Source of the DNA: Bacillota bacterium
GTDB taxonomy: Bacteria; Bacillota; Clostridia; Christensenellales; SZUA-584
Assembly (NCBI GenBank): GCA_023408075.1
Contig: JAEYKW010000025.1
Coordinates: 1-64,000 of the forward strand
Direction: 5' to 3'
DNA length: 64,000 nucleotides
Shown here: piece by piece, positions 43,994 to 53,541 of the stretch
How positions within the stretch are numbered: position 1 is the first letter of the stretch
Layout of the letters: every line of letters starts with the position of its first letter
Made by a program: the position numbers and the translations under genes
Notes under the pieces: generated by a model
Database searches by the model: none
The model's input: only the letters and a program-made list of their open reading frames with translations
Told to the model about the DNA's origin: nothing

Positions 43994-45547
43994 TTATTCA
44001 TCGAGCAGCAGATAATCAATTGAATCGATCAGGGCGAACAAGCTCGCCTCAATCACGTCGGTGGAAACGCCCATTGTGCGCCAGTAATGCTCGCCGTCGC
44101 TCGACTCGATGATGACGCGCACCTTGGCCGCCGTCGCCGCGCCCGTATCGAGCACGCGCACCTTATAATCGGTCAGCGTCACACCCTTAAGCGCCGGGAA
44201 GAAGGCTCCCAGAGCTTCCCGGAGCGCTTTGTCAAGCGCGTTGACCGGGCCGTTGCCCTCCGCAGCCGCCATCCGGTTCTCGCCGTCCACATCCACCTTA
44301 ACCACCGCGTACGCGCCGAACGTGTTTTCATGCGTGGGTTCGTCGCTGACCTTGAAATGCACGAGAGAGAATTTCGATTGGTGCATCCCGAGTTCCTTCA
44401 TCACAAACAGCTTAAAGCTGCTTTCCGCGCCTTCGTAGCTGAAGCCCTCGCTCTCCATGGCCTTGAGCGTTTCCATGAGCCGCGCGACCTTATTTTTGTC
44501 TTCGGCAACGTCCGGGAATATATCCTTGAGCTTTTCGGCCATCGCGCTTTTTCCCGCGACCTCGGAAAGCAGGAATTCGCGGCTGTTGCCGACGATAGAC
44601 GGCTCGATATGTTCAAACGAGCCTTTGGCTTTGCAGAGTCCGTCAATATGCATGCCGCCCTTGTGCGCAAACGCGTTGCGCCCGACATACGGCAGCGTTT
44701 CGTCAAACGGCAGGTTCGTGATCTCCGCCGCTTCGCGCGCGACGGCATACAGCTTGCTGATATTGTCGCCGATGCACGCGTACCCGAGCTTTAACTGCAG
44801 ATTCGGTATGATGGACGACAGCCGCGCGTTGCCGCTGCGCTCGCCGTAACCGAGCAGCGTGCCCTGCACATGGCAGGCCCCAAGCTGCACCGCCGCAAGA
44901 GAGTTCGCGACCGCAAGGTCTGTGTCGTTATGCGCGTGGATGCCGATTCTGGTATTCACTGCATCGAGCGACGCCCGCACCGCTTTTTTGAGCTCTTCCG
45001 TCATTGTGCCGCCGTTTGTATCGCAGAGCACAATCACATCCGCGCCCGCGCGGCTCGCGGTTTTGATCACCTCAATCGCGTAATCGGGGTTCGCTTTATA
45101 CCCGTCGAAAAAGTGTTCGGCGTCGAATATGACCTCTTTGCCGTTGTCCTTTAAGAACCTCAGCGTATCGTAGATCATGTTTAAGTTTTCTTCGAGCGTC
45201 GTGCCGATCACTTCGATCGCGTGCAGATCCCACGACTTGCCGAACACCGCGACCGCATCCGTCCCCGCGTCCATCAGGGCTTTCACACCGAGATCGGTTT
45301 CCACGGGCGTATTCTTGCGGCGCGTGCTCCCGAAGGCCACAAGGCGCGCATTGGTAAGCTGCACCTTCACGGCTTCTTCAAAGAACTGCCGCTCTTTAGG
45401 ATTAGAGGCAGGATTCCCTGCCTCTATATAGTCCACACCGAGGCTGTCCAGCAGCGCCAGCATTTGCAGCTTGTCGGACAGCGAGTAGTTGATTCCGCGC
45501 GCCTGCGCGCCGTCGCGCAACGAGGAATCGAATATATCTACTTTCAT
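43994..45547 (-). CDS. cimA: (R)-citramalate synthase
   Basis: The enzyme condenses pyruvate and acetyl-CoA to citramalate, a threonine-independent start to isoleucine. Its 517 residues begin MKVDIFDSSLRDGAQARGI, with metal and catalytic motifs D-S-x-L-R-D-G, GIHAHNDTDLAVANSLA, and QGTLLGYGERSGNARL. The C-terminal LeuA-type dimer domain (about 385-517) is complete and is where feedback inhibition acts. The NAHNDxD/GERxGN layout and length favour CimA over 2-isopropylmalate synthase or homocitrate synthase. It precedes leuB and follows ilvC. Confidence 0.95.
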   Translation of the reverse strand: MKVDIFDSSLRDGAQARGINYSLSDKLQMLALLDSLGVDYIEAGNPASNPKERQFFEEAVKVQLTNARLVAFGSTRRKNTPVETDLGVKALMDAGTDAVAVFGKSWDLHAIEVIGTTLEENLNMIYDTLRFLKDNGKEVIFDAEHFFDGYKANPDYAIEVIKTASRAGADVIVLCDTNGGTMTEELKKAVRASLDAVNTRIGIHAHNDTDLAVANSLAAVQLGACHVQGTLLGYGERSGNARLSSIIPNLQLKLGYACIGDNISKLYAVAREAAEITNLPFDETLPYVGRNAFAHKGGMHIDGLCKAKGSFEHIEPSIVGNSREFLLSEVAGKSAMAEKLKDIFPDVAEDKNKVARLMETLKAMESEGFSYEGAESSFKLFVMKELGMHQSKFSLVHFKVSDEPTHENTFGAYAVVKVDVDGENRMAAAEGNGPVNALDKALREALGAFFPALKGVTLTDYKVRVLDTGAATAAKVRVIIESSDGEHYWRTMGVSTDVIEASLFALIDSIDYLLLDE

Positions 45548-45571
45548 TTTATTGCTCCTTTTATGGGGCGG

Positions 45572-46573
45572 CTAAAACTCCGGTTCTTCCTGCCAGGGCA
45601 TCATTTTTCTCAGTTCCTTGCCCACCTTTTCCACAGGCAGCTCTCTTTCGATGCGCCGTCTTGCGAGGAAGCCGGGGCGGCCCGCTTTGTTTTCCGAGAT
45701 CCAGCGGCTGGCGAAAACGCCTTCCTGAATCTCCTGCAGCACCTTCTTCATCTCTTTCCTTGTCTCATCCGTAATAATCCGGCGTCCGATGGAATAGTCG
45801 CCGAACTCAGCCGTATCGCTGATTGAATAACGCATATAGGAAAGGCCGCCTTTGTTGATCATATCGACAATCAGCTTCATCTCATGTATGCATTCAAAGT
45901 ATGCGCTCTCCGGCTCGTAGCCCGCTTCCACAAGCGTATCGAACCCAGCCTTCATGAGCTCCGTCACGCCGCCGCAAAGCACCGCCTGCTCGCCGAAAAG
46001 ATCGGTCTCCGTCTCTTCGCGGAACGTTGTGGCTAAAATGCCCGAGCGCGCGCCGCCGATGCCTTCCGCATAGGCAAGGCCGACACTCAGCGTATCGCCC
46101 GTTGGGTCCTGCGCGACCGCGATGAGGCACGGCACGCCTTTGCCCGCCACGAACTCGCTGCGCACCGTGTGGCCGGGGCCTTTGGGGGCCACCATAAACA
46201 CGCCAACCTCGGCGGGCGGCTTAATCTGGTTAAAATGTATGTTGAAGCCGTGTGCAAACACGAGATATTTTCCGGCTGTGAGGTTCGGTTTCACCGATTC
46301 TTCATAGACCTTGGGCTGCAGCTCGTCGTTGACGAGAATCATAATGACATCCGCCGCCTTGGCCGCGTCAAACGCTGTCGCGACTTTGAGGCCGAGCCCC
46401 TCCGCCTTTTTCCACGACTTGCTGCCTTCATACAGGCCGACAACCACGTTAAATCCCGAATCGTGCAAATTGAGCGCGTGGGCATGGCCCTGGCTGCCAA
46501 AGCCAATCACGGCGATCGTTTTGTCCGCAAGGACCTCTTTGTTGCAATCCGACTGATAATACAATTTAGCCAC
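45572..46573 (-). CDS. ilvC: Ketol-acid reductoisomerase, class I
   Basis: The enzyme isomerises and reduces acetolactate or acetohydroxybutyrate. The 333 residues are of the short class I type. Motifs are GFGSQGHAHALNLHDSG for the nucleotide, MVAPKGPGHTVR, GILATTFREETETDLFGEQ and C-terminal GLSYMRYSISDTAEFGDY. It follows ilvN by 53 bases and precedes cimA by 24. It is the second gene of the operon. Confidence 0.98.
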   Translation of the reverse strand: MAKLYYQSDCNKEVLADKTIAVIGFGSQGHAHALNLHDSGFNVVVGLYEGSKSWKKAEGLGLKVATAFDAAKAADVIMILVNDELQPKVYEESVKPNLTAGKYLVFAHGFNIHFNQIKPPAEVGVFMVAPKGPGHTVRSEFVAGKGVPCLIAVAQDPTGDTLSVGLAYAEGIGGARSGILATTFREETETDLFGEQAVLCGGVTELMKAGFDTLVEAGYEPESAYFECIHEMKLIVDMINKGGLSYMRYSISDTAEFGDYSIGRRIITDETRKEMKKVLQEIQEGVFASRWISENKAGRPGFLARRRIERELPVEKVGKELRKMMPWQEEPEF

Positions 46574-46626
46574 TTTTAAAATCTCCTTTTAAATAGATAT
46601 TTTAATATTATTATTGATAACGAGCG

Positions 46627-47145
46627 TCAAATCTTCTGCATCGCAGCCGCCCGGCTGTTATAAAGCTGAGTGTCGCCCATTTCCAAAGCGACCATACCGG
46701 TGCGCGCCACCTCTAAGATGTAATACTGCTTGAACAGCTCAATGCTCTCGTTGATAAACGTGATTGTGCCGCTGATCTGCATGGTGACGCATTGCTCGGC
46801 GATATCAAGCACGATCCCCGCGCGCGATTCGATATCCGCCATCAGCCGCTTTTTATCGACCCCGTCGGTGCTGATTTTGACGAGCGCAATTTCACGGAAT
46901 ATGCCGTCTTCCGCGGGAATTTCCTTTATTGCCTTCACGTCAAGCAGCTTGTCAAACTGTTTGACCACCTGCTCGGTCACCGCATCGTCCGCGAGCATCA
47001 CGATGGTGATGCGCGAGAGCGCGGGGTTGCTCGTGACGCCGACCGTTAAGCTCTCGATATTGAAACCGCGCCTGCTGATCAGGCCGGATATGCGCGACAG
47101 GACGCCGGGCTGATTCGATACAATAAACGATATCACACGCTGCAT
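46627..47145 (-). CDS. ilvN: Acetolactate synthase small (regulatory) subunit
   Basis: The ACT-domain subunit gives valine feedback control to IlvB. Of 172 residues, the N-terminal ACT domain reads ISFIVSNQPGVLSRISGLISRRGFNI and is followed by the ALS_ss-type C-terminal domain ending GMVALEMGDTQLY. It is the first gene after the T-box leader. Separation from ilvB by four genes is unusual. Confidence 0.96.
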   Translation of the reverse strand: MQRVISFIVSNQPGVLSRISGLISRRGFNIESLTVGVTSNPALSRITIVMLADDAVTEQVVKQFDKLLDVKAIKEIPAEDGIFREIALVKISTDGVDKKRLMADIESRAGIVLDIAEQCVTMQISGTITFINESIELFKQYYILEVARTGMVALEMGDTQLYNSRAAAMQKI

Positions 47146-47167
47146 AAACTTAAACTCCCTTTCCCGT

Positions 47168-47435
47168 TATAATAAAAAAACCGCATACCCTTCTTATATG
47201 AAGAGACGCAGTTGTCATTCCAACTTCGCGGTACCACTCAACTTGTCTTTAAGCAAAGACCACCTTTAAGGCTCTAGCAAGCCCCCATATCATAACGGAA
47301 TGACCCGGCAATGTCTACTTCGTTCGACACGCAGCTCCGGAGGGATTCGCCCTGCGCCATGCTGCCGATTTCCACCAACCACCGGCTCTCTGAAAGTCAC
47401 GACTGCCCGACCTGTCTCCATCTACGCTTTTAGTA
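47168..47435 (-). promoter_or_regulatory. T-box leader of the ilv operon
   Basis: The minus strand carries the T-box sequence TGAGTGGTACCGCG (47227-47240) upstream of ilvN, with a long stem I region before it and a terminator stem ending in TTTTTTT at 47175-47181. Uncharged tRNA binding would stabilise the antiterminator and allow transcription. In the specifier-loop area the sequence GAAGTAGACATTG offers two candidate codons, GTA (Val) and ATT (Ile); neither is proven. It fits an operon for branched-chain amino acids. Confidence 0.92.
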
Positions 47436-47440
47436 ATATT

Positions 47441-47469
47441 ATACTAACAAACATCGCTTTGTTTGTCAA
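47441..47469 (-). promoter_or_regulatory. Promoter of the ilv operon
   Basis: On the minus strand TTGACA (47464-47469) and TAGTAT (47441-47446) are separated by 17 bases, just ahead of the T-box leader. Confidence 0.65.
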
Positions 47470-47522
47470 CACGCGATTATATTAAGTTTATGTTTCGCTG
47501 GGCTGTGCTATTCTTTTGATAA

Positions 47523-49520
47523 TCAGCCAAGCTTAAGCCAAACGGCCTCGCCGCCCGGCATGCTGATGTCGAGCAGCCCGTCGCTCAGTACGCAGCCGCG
47601 TCCCGTCAATTGGCACGAGGCTTTGCCGTTGAGCATCGGACGCATCTGCGAGAGATGCGCTTGAGGCACCATCGCGCAGTCCGCCGCGAGATCAAAGACC
47701 ACGCGTTTGTCGTCACCGGCGCGGTTAACGGCGACGAAATAGATGCCATTTTGCGCGTCCGTGCCGAACGCGTCTTTGCCGTCCAGAATGTACCGCAGGA
47801 TTCCGATACAGTCGGCATCCTGCGAATAGAACGCCGCGTGGCCCGCCACGAGCGCATCAGCACCGGTGCGCAGCTGCGAAATCTGCGTGTAATGCGCCGT
47901 CAGATCGTAAGCGGCCTCGTGATACGGGCCTCTGTTAAACGGATCAAGAAAGCCCGTCATGCCCTTTTCGTCACCGTAATAAATGCACGGCACGCCGGGC
48001 AGCACAAACTGCAGCACCGATGCGAGCCGCTGGCGCGCCGCACCCTTTTCGTTCTGGCTGTCGCTGAGGCGAAACGATGCCTGCTGCGCGCGCGTGAGCG
48101 AGTGCGGGTCTATCTTCGTGCTCAAAGCCGTGCGCACGCGCTCAATATCGTGCGACGACAACAGGTTCATCAGCGCATAGTACATCGGCTTCGGGTAAAC
48201 CGCAGCCTGCTCGACGAGGAAGTCCTTGAGCTCGCGTGCGTCGGTATGGCCCGTTAAAAACGCGACGAGCGCGTTTCTGAGCGGATAATTCATCACAGAA
48301 TCGAGCATGCCTCCGAGCGCATATTTGCGGTGCAGGCCGTAGCTGTATTTTGTGGTCGCGTCCTCCCACACCTCACCGAGCATCACGGCATCTTTTTCCT
48401 GCTGCTTGGCCGCACCGTACATCATTGCGAGCACGTCGTCGGGAATTTCATCCGCCACATCAAGGCGGTAACCGGCTGCGCCCTTTTGTATCCACCGGCG
48501 CACCACGCTGTCTTCATCGGTGATGATGAAGCGCTGCCAGTCGGCGTTGTGCTCGTTGACCTCGGGCAGCGATTCGAACCCCCACCAGCTCTTGTATTTA
48601 TCGGGGTAATGCTCAAATGTATACCACGGGTAATATGGCGACTCTGGGCTGTTCGCCGCACCGGCGCCCTCATAAGCCTTCTCGCGGTTGAAATAGATGC
48701 TGTCGCTGCCCGTGTGCGAGAAAACGCCGTCGAGCAGTACGCGGATACCGAGCGACTGCGCCGCTTCACAGAGCGACATAAAATCGTCCTCGCTGCCGAG
48801 CACCGGATCGACCTTTTTGTAATCCGCCGTGTTGTAGCGGTGGTTGGATGCCGCTTCGAATATCGGGTTTAGATAGATCACGCCCACACCGAGCGCTTTT
48901 AAACTGTCGAGCGACTCTTCAATGCCCTTGAGCGTGCCGCCGTAATAATCGCACGGGTTGTAATGCGCCTCCCCTGCGAGCGGCTTGTAGAGCGGCTCCT
49001 CGTTCCAGCGCTTGTGCTCCACCACGCAGCGCCCTTTGGCGCGGTGATATTCGAGCCCGGCTTTCACCGTTTTTTCGCCGCTTCTTTTAAACCGGTCGGG
49101 AAATATCTGATACATCACGCTGCCGCGGAACCATGCGGGCGTGACAAAATCCTTGCGGTAAACGGTGAGCTGATAAGCGGGCGGCACATCGGTATACGCG
49201 ACGCCTATGCCACCTCTGCGCTTGCCTTCGGTGCCGTAATAAACAATTCTCTCGCCCGTATTGACGGTGAAATAATACCAGTATACGCCGGGCTCCGAAG
49301 GGGCTTCAAAGCCGACGCTCCAAAAGCCGTTGTCCTGCGCCATCATGATATCCTGATGATACCCGTCGCCGGTTAAACGCAGGTAGACGCTGTTGATCTG
49401 GCTCAACCGCGTTTTAAAACGCAGCGTGACAGGCTGCCCCTGCGCCACCGCACCGAAAGGCTCCCGATAGCATTGGAGTGTCGAATCGTGCATCATTTCG
49501 TTCCTGTAGTTAATCAGCAT
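47523..49520 (-). CDS. GH13 alpha-glucan hydrolase (neopullulanase-like)
   Basis: The 665-residue glycoside hydrolase of family 13 likely acts on maltodextrins or glycogen branches. An N-terminal beta domain (about 1-125) precedes a TIM barrel. The nucleophile Asp is in GYRLDVADE, the acid Glu in MLGEVWED, and the third Asp in LLSSHDIERV. MYQIFPDRFKRSG is typical of cyclomaltodextrinase and neopullulanase enzymes. There is no signal peptide, so it is intracellular. The ATG at 49520 follows AAAGGAG. It is the last gene of the glycogen operon, consistent with debranching or dextrin breakdown. Confidence 0.92.
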   Translation of the reverse strand: MLINYRNEMMHDSTLQCYREPFGAVAQGQPVTLRFKTRLSQINSVYLRLTGDGYHQDIMMAQDNGFWSVGFEAPSEPGVYWYYFTVNTGERIVYYGTEGKRRGGIGVAYTDVPPAYQLTVYRKDFVTPAWFRGSVMYQIFPDRFKRSGEKTVKAGLEYHRAKGRCVVEHKRWNEEPLYKPLAGEAHYNPCDYYGGTLKGIEESLDSLKALGVGVIYLNPIFEAASNHRYNTADYKKVDPVLGSEDDFMSLCEAAQSLGIRVLLDGVFSHTGSDSIYFNREKAYEGAGAANSPESPYYPWYTFEHYPDKYKSWWGFESLPEVNEHNADWQRFIITDEDSVVRRWIQKGAAGYRLDVADEIPDDVLAMMYGAAKQQEKDAVMLGEVWEDATTKYSYGLHRKYALGGMLDSVMNYPLRNALVAFLTGHTDARELKDFLVEQAAVYPKPMYYALMNLLSSHDIERVRTALSTKIDPHSLTRAQQASFRLSDSQNEKGAARQRLASVLQFVLPGVPCIYYGDEKGMTGFLDPFNRGPYHEAAYDLTAHYTQISQLRTGADALVAGHAAFYSQDADCIGILRYILDGKDAFGTDAQNGIYFVAVNRAGDDKRVVFDLAADCAMVPQAHLSQMRPMLNGKASCQLTGRGCVLSDGLLDISMPGGEAVWLKLG

Positions 49521-49547
49521 CGGACGTTAAGCTCCTTTGCCATAAAA

Positions 49548-51986
49548 TCAAAGCCGCCATATCAGCCGGTTGTATTCGGATACCGTCCGATCGGCACTGA
49601 AGAACCCGGCGCAAGCCGTATTCATCGCGGCTTTTTTGCACCAGCCCTGTTTGTCCGAATAAGCGGTCAACACCTTATCAAAGGCATTGCTGTATGCCTC
49701 AAAATCGTGCAGCACAAAAAATTTATCCGCTCTGTCAAAGTCGCCGTAGAGCAGTGAATTGTAAATGCCGTCAAAGCGGTGCGGGTCATCCGCCATCAGC
49801 GTGCCGTCCGTGAGGCGCGATAATGCGCTGTGTATGCTCTGATTCGCGTCAAACAGCGCTTTGGGCTGATACGAATGGTTCATCTCCATGCGGGCAATCT
49901 CGGCGGCAAGCGCGCCGAATATGAATATGTTCTCTTCGCCCACCTGCTCGAGAATCTCGATATTCGCGCCGTCCATCGTCCCGAGCGTCACCGCGCCGTT
50001 CAGCATGAATTTCATGTTGCCCGTGCCGGAGGCTTCGCGCCCCGCCGTAGAGAGCTGTTCGCTCAAATCCGCAGCCGGAATCAGCATCTCCGCAAGCGAC
50101 ACGTTGTAATTCTCAAGAAAGACCGCCTTGATGACGTCCTTGGTGCGCGGGTGGCCGTTAACCAAATCGGCCACGGCATTGATGAGGCGGATGATATCCT
50201 TGGCTCTGCGGTAGCCGGGCGACGCCTTGGCGGCAAAAAGAAACGTGACGGGAACGGGCAGCTTGAATGCCTCGTCCTGGGTGAGCCGGTTATACAGATG
50301 CAGAATATGCAGCACCTTTAATAGCTGCCGTTTGTATTCATGCAGCCGCTTGGCCTGCACATCAAACATCGATTGCGGGTTGATCTCGATGCCCTGCGTT
50401 TTGAAAACGGACTCCGCGAGACGCTTTTTATTCTGCGCCTTGATCAGCGCAAAATCATCAAGAAATTTTTTGTTTTTCGCAAACGGCTTCAAACGCTCGA
50501 GTTCACTGTAATCGCTTAAAAAGCCGTCGCCGATATGATCGCTGATCAGCTCTGTGAGTCTTGGGTTGCTGGCTGCCAGCCAGCGCCGCAGCGTGATGCC
50601 GTTGGTCACGGCGGTAAACTTATCCGGCGCGATCACATAAAAATCGCGGAAGGTGCGCGTTTTTAATATGCTGCCGTGCAGCTGCGACACGCCGTTGACC
50701 TTCTGGCAAACGGCGATGCACATATTGGCCATGCGTATCTCGTCGTAGGCGATGACCGACATATGGGAAATCTTATCCCAGTCGCCCGGGAACGCTTTCC
50801 ACAGCGTTTGGCTGAAGCGGTCGTTAAGAGCGCTGATCACCGTATAAACGCGCGGCAGCAGCGATTTGAGCAGCTGCTCCGGCCAGGCCTCGAGCGCCTC
50901 CTGCATCACCGTATGGTTCGTATAATTGAAAACACGGCTCACGATACCGTAAGCCTCGTCCCAGCCGAGCCCTTCATTATCCATGAGTATGCGCATCAGT
51001 TCGGGTATCGCGAGCGCGGGGTGTGTGTCGTTGATCTGTATCACGGCCTTTTCGGGCAGCGTCCGCACATCGCCGTAGCGCTTTTTATGGTCTCTCACCA
51101 TGTGCTGCATGGCCGCCGAAGTGAGAAAATAATACTGTTTGAGCCGCAGCATACGCCCCGCGATATGATCGTCCTCAGGATACAGCACCTTGGAGATCGA
51201 TTCGGCCAGCTCGCGCTGGCGTATCATGCACATGTAGTCGCCCTTGTTGAACGAATGCAGATCAAAACCCGCGGGACATTCCGCGCGCCACAGGCGCAGC
51301 GTTGCGGGCGTATGGCTTTTGTAGCCGAGCACCATCATATCGTGCGGAACGGCCACCACCGTTTGATAGTTTTTATGCACGATGGTCAGGCCGCTGTCCG
51401 TCCAATTCTCTTCAATCGTGCCTTCGAAATGCACCTCCACCTGTTCCTCGGTGCGTTCAATTTCCCAGACATCACCTTTCTGCGTCCAATCGTCCGGCTC
51501 CTCCACCTGCTCGCCGTTCACGATGCGCTGCCGGAATATGCCGTATTCGTAGCGGATCCCGTGCCCCTCCACGGGCAGATTGAGCGTGGAGAGCGAATCG
51601 AGAAAACAGGCGGCGAGGCGTCCGAGGCCACCGTTGCCGAGCCCGGCTTCAAATTCTTCCTGCTCAAGCTTCTCAAACGGATACCCGATATCCTCCATCA
51701 CGGCTTTGTATTCATCGAGCACATCGAGGCTGATCATGTTGTTGACCAGCGCGCGCCCCATCAGATATTCCGCAGAAAGATAATAAAGGCGCTTCATCTG
51801 CTTTTCTTCAAGCATCTGGTCCGCCTTCACGAAGCGTTCGAGTATCATGTCGCGCACAGTCAGCGCGACAGCCTGAAACATCTCCTCGTCCGACGCGTTT
51901 TCGAGCGTCCGCCCGTAATCGCGCTGTAGCTTTTCAATAATGGCCTGCTTTATCTGAGCCCGGTTCCTCTTGTGATCGGTTGTCAA
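49548..51986 (-). CDS. glgP: Glycogen/maltodextrin phosphorylase
   Basis: The enzyme releases glucose 1-phosphate from glycogen. The 812 residues include EAGLGNGGLGRLAACFLDS, the hallmark of the family, and the PLP site EASGTGNMKFMLNGA with the cofactor Lys. GlgP of this length is cytoplasmic. The start codon is TTG at 51986, with GGAGGG nine bases upstream; no in-frame ATG fits better. It lies between glgA and the GH13 gene, so synthesis and breakdown genes share one operon. Confidence 0.97.
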   Translation of the reverse strand: MTTDHKRNRAQIKQAIIEKLQRDYGRTLENASDEEMFQAVALTVRDMILERFVKADQMLEEKQMKRLYYLSAEYLMGRALVNNMISLDVLDEYKAVMEDIGYPFEKLEQEEFEAGLGNGGLGRLAACFLDSLSTLNLPVEGHGIRYEYGIFRQRIVNGEQVEEPDDWTQKGDVWEIERTEEQVEVHFEGTIEENWTDSGLTIVHKNYQTVVAVPHDMMVLGYKSHTPATLRLWRAECPAGFDLHSFNKGDYMCMIRQRELAESISKVLYPEDDHIAGRMLRLKQYYFLTSAAMQHMVRDHKKRYGDVRTLPEKAVIQINDTHPALAIPELMRILMDNEGLGWDEAYGIVSRVFNYTNHTVMQEALEAWPEQLLKSLLPRVYTVISALNDRFSQTLWKAFPGDWDKISHMSVIAYDEIRMANMCIAVCQKVNGVSQLHGSILKTRTFRDFYVIAPDKFTAVTNGITLRRWLAASNPRLTELISDHIGDGFLSDYSELERLKPFAKNKKFLDDFALIKAQNKKRLAESVFKTQGIEINPQSMFDVQAKRLHEYKRQLLKVLHILHLYNRLTQDEAFKLPVPVTFLFAAKASPGYRRAKDIIRLINAVADLVNGHPRTKDVIKAVFLENYNVSLAEMLIPAADLSEQLSTAGREASGTGNMKFMLNGAVTLGTMDGANIEILEQVGEENIFIFGALAAEIARMEMNHSYQPKALFDANQSIHSALSRLTDGTLMADDPHRFDGIYNSLLYGDFDRADKFFVLHDFEAYSNAFDKVLTAYSDKQGWCKKAAMNTACAGFFSADRTVSEYNRLIWRL

Positions 51987-52043
51987 TTCGCATTTCCCTC
52001 CGCCGCCGCAGTTTTTGCCTCTCCCCGCAGGAAAGATGTGTGG

Positions 52044-53540
52044 TCAGTCTGCCGCGGTATTTGAATCCAGCATCGTGAGATACAGCGCGGCATAAGCCAG
52101 CGCACTCTTATTAAAGCTTAAGTCCTTTTCCATGGCGTTCAATTGCAGCTTGCGGAATACGTCTTGCTTTTCGTATATGCCGAGTGCCCGCCTTATGGCG
52201 TCGAGCATCTCATGCGCGTTGTAATTTGTAAACGAGAAGCCGTCTCCTTCGCCCGTATACGCGTTGTACGGTTTTACGGTGTCTTTGAGCCCGCCCGTCT
52301 CGCGGACGATAGGCAGCGAGCCGTAGCGCAGCGCAATGATCTGCGAGAGCCCGCACGGTTCAAACCGGGAGGGCATCAGGAAAAAGTCGCTTCCCGCATA
52401 AACCTTGTGCGCGAGCGCCTCATCGAACAGTATCATGCCGATGGCGCGCCCGTCGAAGGTCTGCCACGCATCGCGGAAATAATTCTCGTATTCGGCATCG
52501 CCCGTTCCGAGCAGCACAAACCCTGTGCCTTCGTCCATGATTTCCTTCATCACACGCAGCACAAGATCGAGCCCTTTTTGCTTGGTCAGCCGTGTCACCA
52601 TGCCGATCAGCGGCTTTGACGCATCGATTTTAAGCCCGAGCTGATTGATCAGCGCCTGTTTGTCTTCCTGTTTGCCGTCCAGCGAGCCCGTGTCATACGG
52701 TTTGGCAATCAGCGCATCGTCCGCCGGGTTGAACACCTGCGTATCGATACCGTTGAGTATACCCACAAGGTCGTTCTCACGCGTGTTCAAAATGCCGTCG
52801 AGCCCTTCCCCGAAAAACGGCGTTCTTATTTCCTGCGCATAGGTGGGGCTCACCGTCACCAGCTTGTCGGCAAACACGACACCGGCCTTCATGAAGTTCG
52901 CGCTGCCGTAATATTCAATGTAATCGGGCGTATTGTACCGGCTGTCGATCCCCAGCAGCTCCGACGCAAAGCCGAAATCAAAGCGGCCCTGATACCCAAG
53001 GCTGTGCATCGCGAGCACCGATTTGCAGTCTCTGATCGGGTGGCCCTTGTACTGCGTTTTGATCAGCATCGGGATCATCGCCGTGTGCCAGTCGTTCACA
53101 TGCACGATATCGGGAACAAATTCGGCAAGCGGCAGCGCTTCAAGCACGGCGCGGCAAAAATACGCATACTGCTCGCCTTCAAAGGTGCCGCCACGGTATA
53201 TCATATGCCCGAAGTAATATTCGTTGTCGATAAAATAGACCGGAATGCCGTCCCAATCGAAAAGCTCGAGGCCCACATATTGCGTCCGCCATCCGAGATC
53301 CACCGAAAAGCTCGCGATATGCGTCACCTGATCGCGGTATTTATCTTTGATGACGCGGTGAAAAGGCAGTGCCAGCCGGATATCGAACCCGAGATCCTTC
53401 AATTTGCGCGAAAGCGTCCCCGCCACATCGGCAAGGCCGCCCGTTTTGGCAAACGGCGCGCATTCGGCCGCCGTCATCAAAATAGAAGGCAGCTTCTCAA
53501 GGTGCTTGTTCTCCATGATGCTTTGAAGCATTTCATTCAT
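52044..53540 (-). CDS. glgA: Glycogen synthase
   Basis: The GT5 glycosyltransferase adds ADP-glucose units to glycogen. The 498 residues show the ADP-glucose motif AKTGGLADVAGTL, VHVNDWHTAMIP, MVTRLTKQKGLDLV, and the C-terminal PSRFEPCGLSQIIALRYG with the catalytic Glu. About 20 residues precede the usual TAAECAPFAKTGG start, so a later start is possible. It follows glgD by one base. It is cytoplasmic. Confidence 0.97.
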   Translation of the reverse strand: MNEMLQSIMENKHLEKLPSILMTAAECAPFAKTGGLADVAGTLSRKLKDLGFDIRLALPFHRVIKDKYRDQVTHIASFSVDLGWRTQYVGLELFDWDGIPVYFIDNEYYFGHMIYRGGTFEGEQYAYFCRAVLEALPLAEFVPDIVHVNDWHTAMIPMLIKTQYKGHPIRDCKSVLAMHSLGYQGRFDFGFASELLGIDSRYNTPDYIEYYGSANFMKAGVVFADKLVTVSPTYAQEIRTPFFGEGLDGILNTRENDLVGILNGIDTQVFNPADDALIAKPYDTGSLDGKQEDKQALINQLGLKIDASKPLIGMVTRLTKQKGLDLVLRVMKEIMDEGTGFVLLGTGDAEYENYFRDAWQTFDGRAIGMILFDEALAHKVYAGSDFFLMPSRFEPCGLSQIIALRYGSLPIVRETGGLKDTVKPYNAYTGEGDGFSFTNYNAHEMLDAIRRALGIYEKQDVFRKLQLNAMEKDLSFNKSALAYAALYLTMLDSNTAAD

Positions 53541-53541
53541 A

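Noticed and set aside
50676..51929. Long plus-strand frame (417 codons) opposite glgP
   Set aside because: It is antisense to a clear glgP gene, has no ribosome site, and is rich in His and Arg, as expected from the GC-rich third bases of the real gene.
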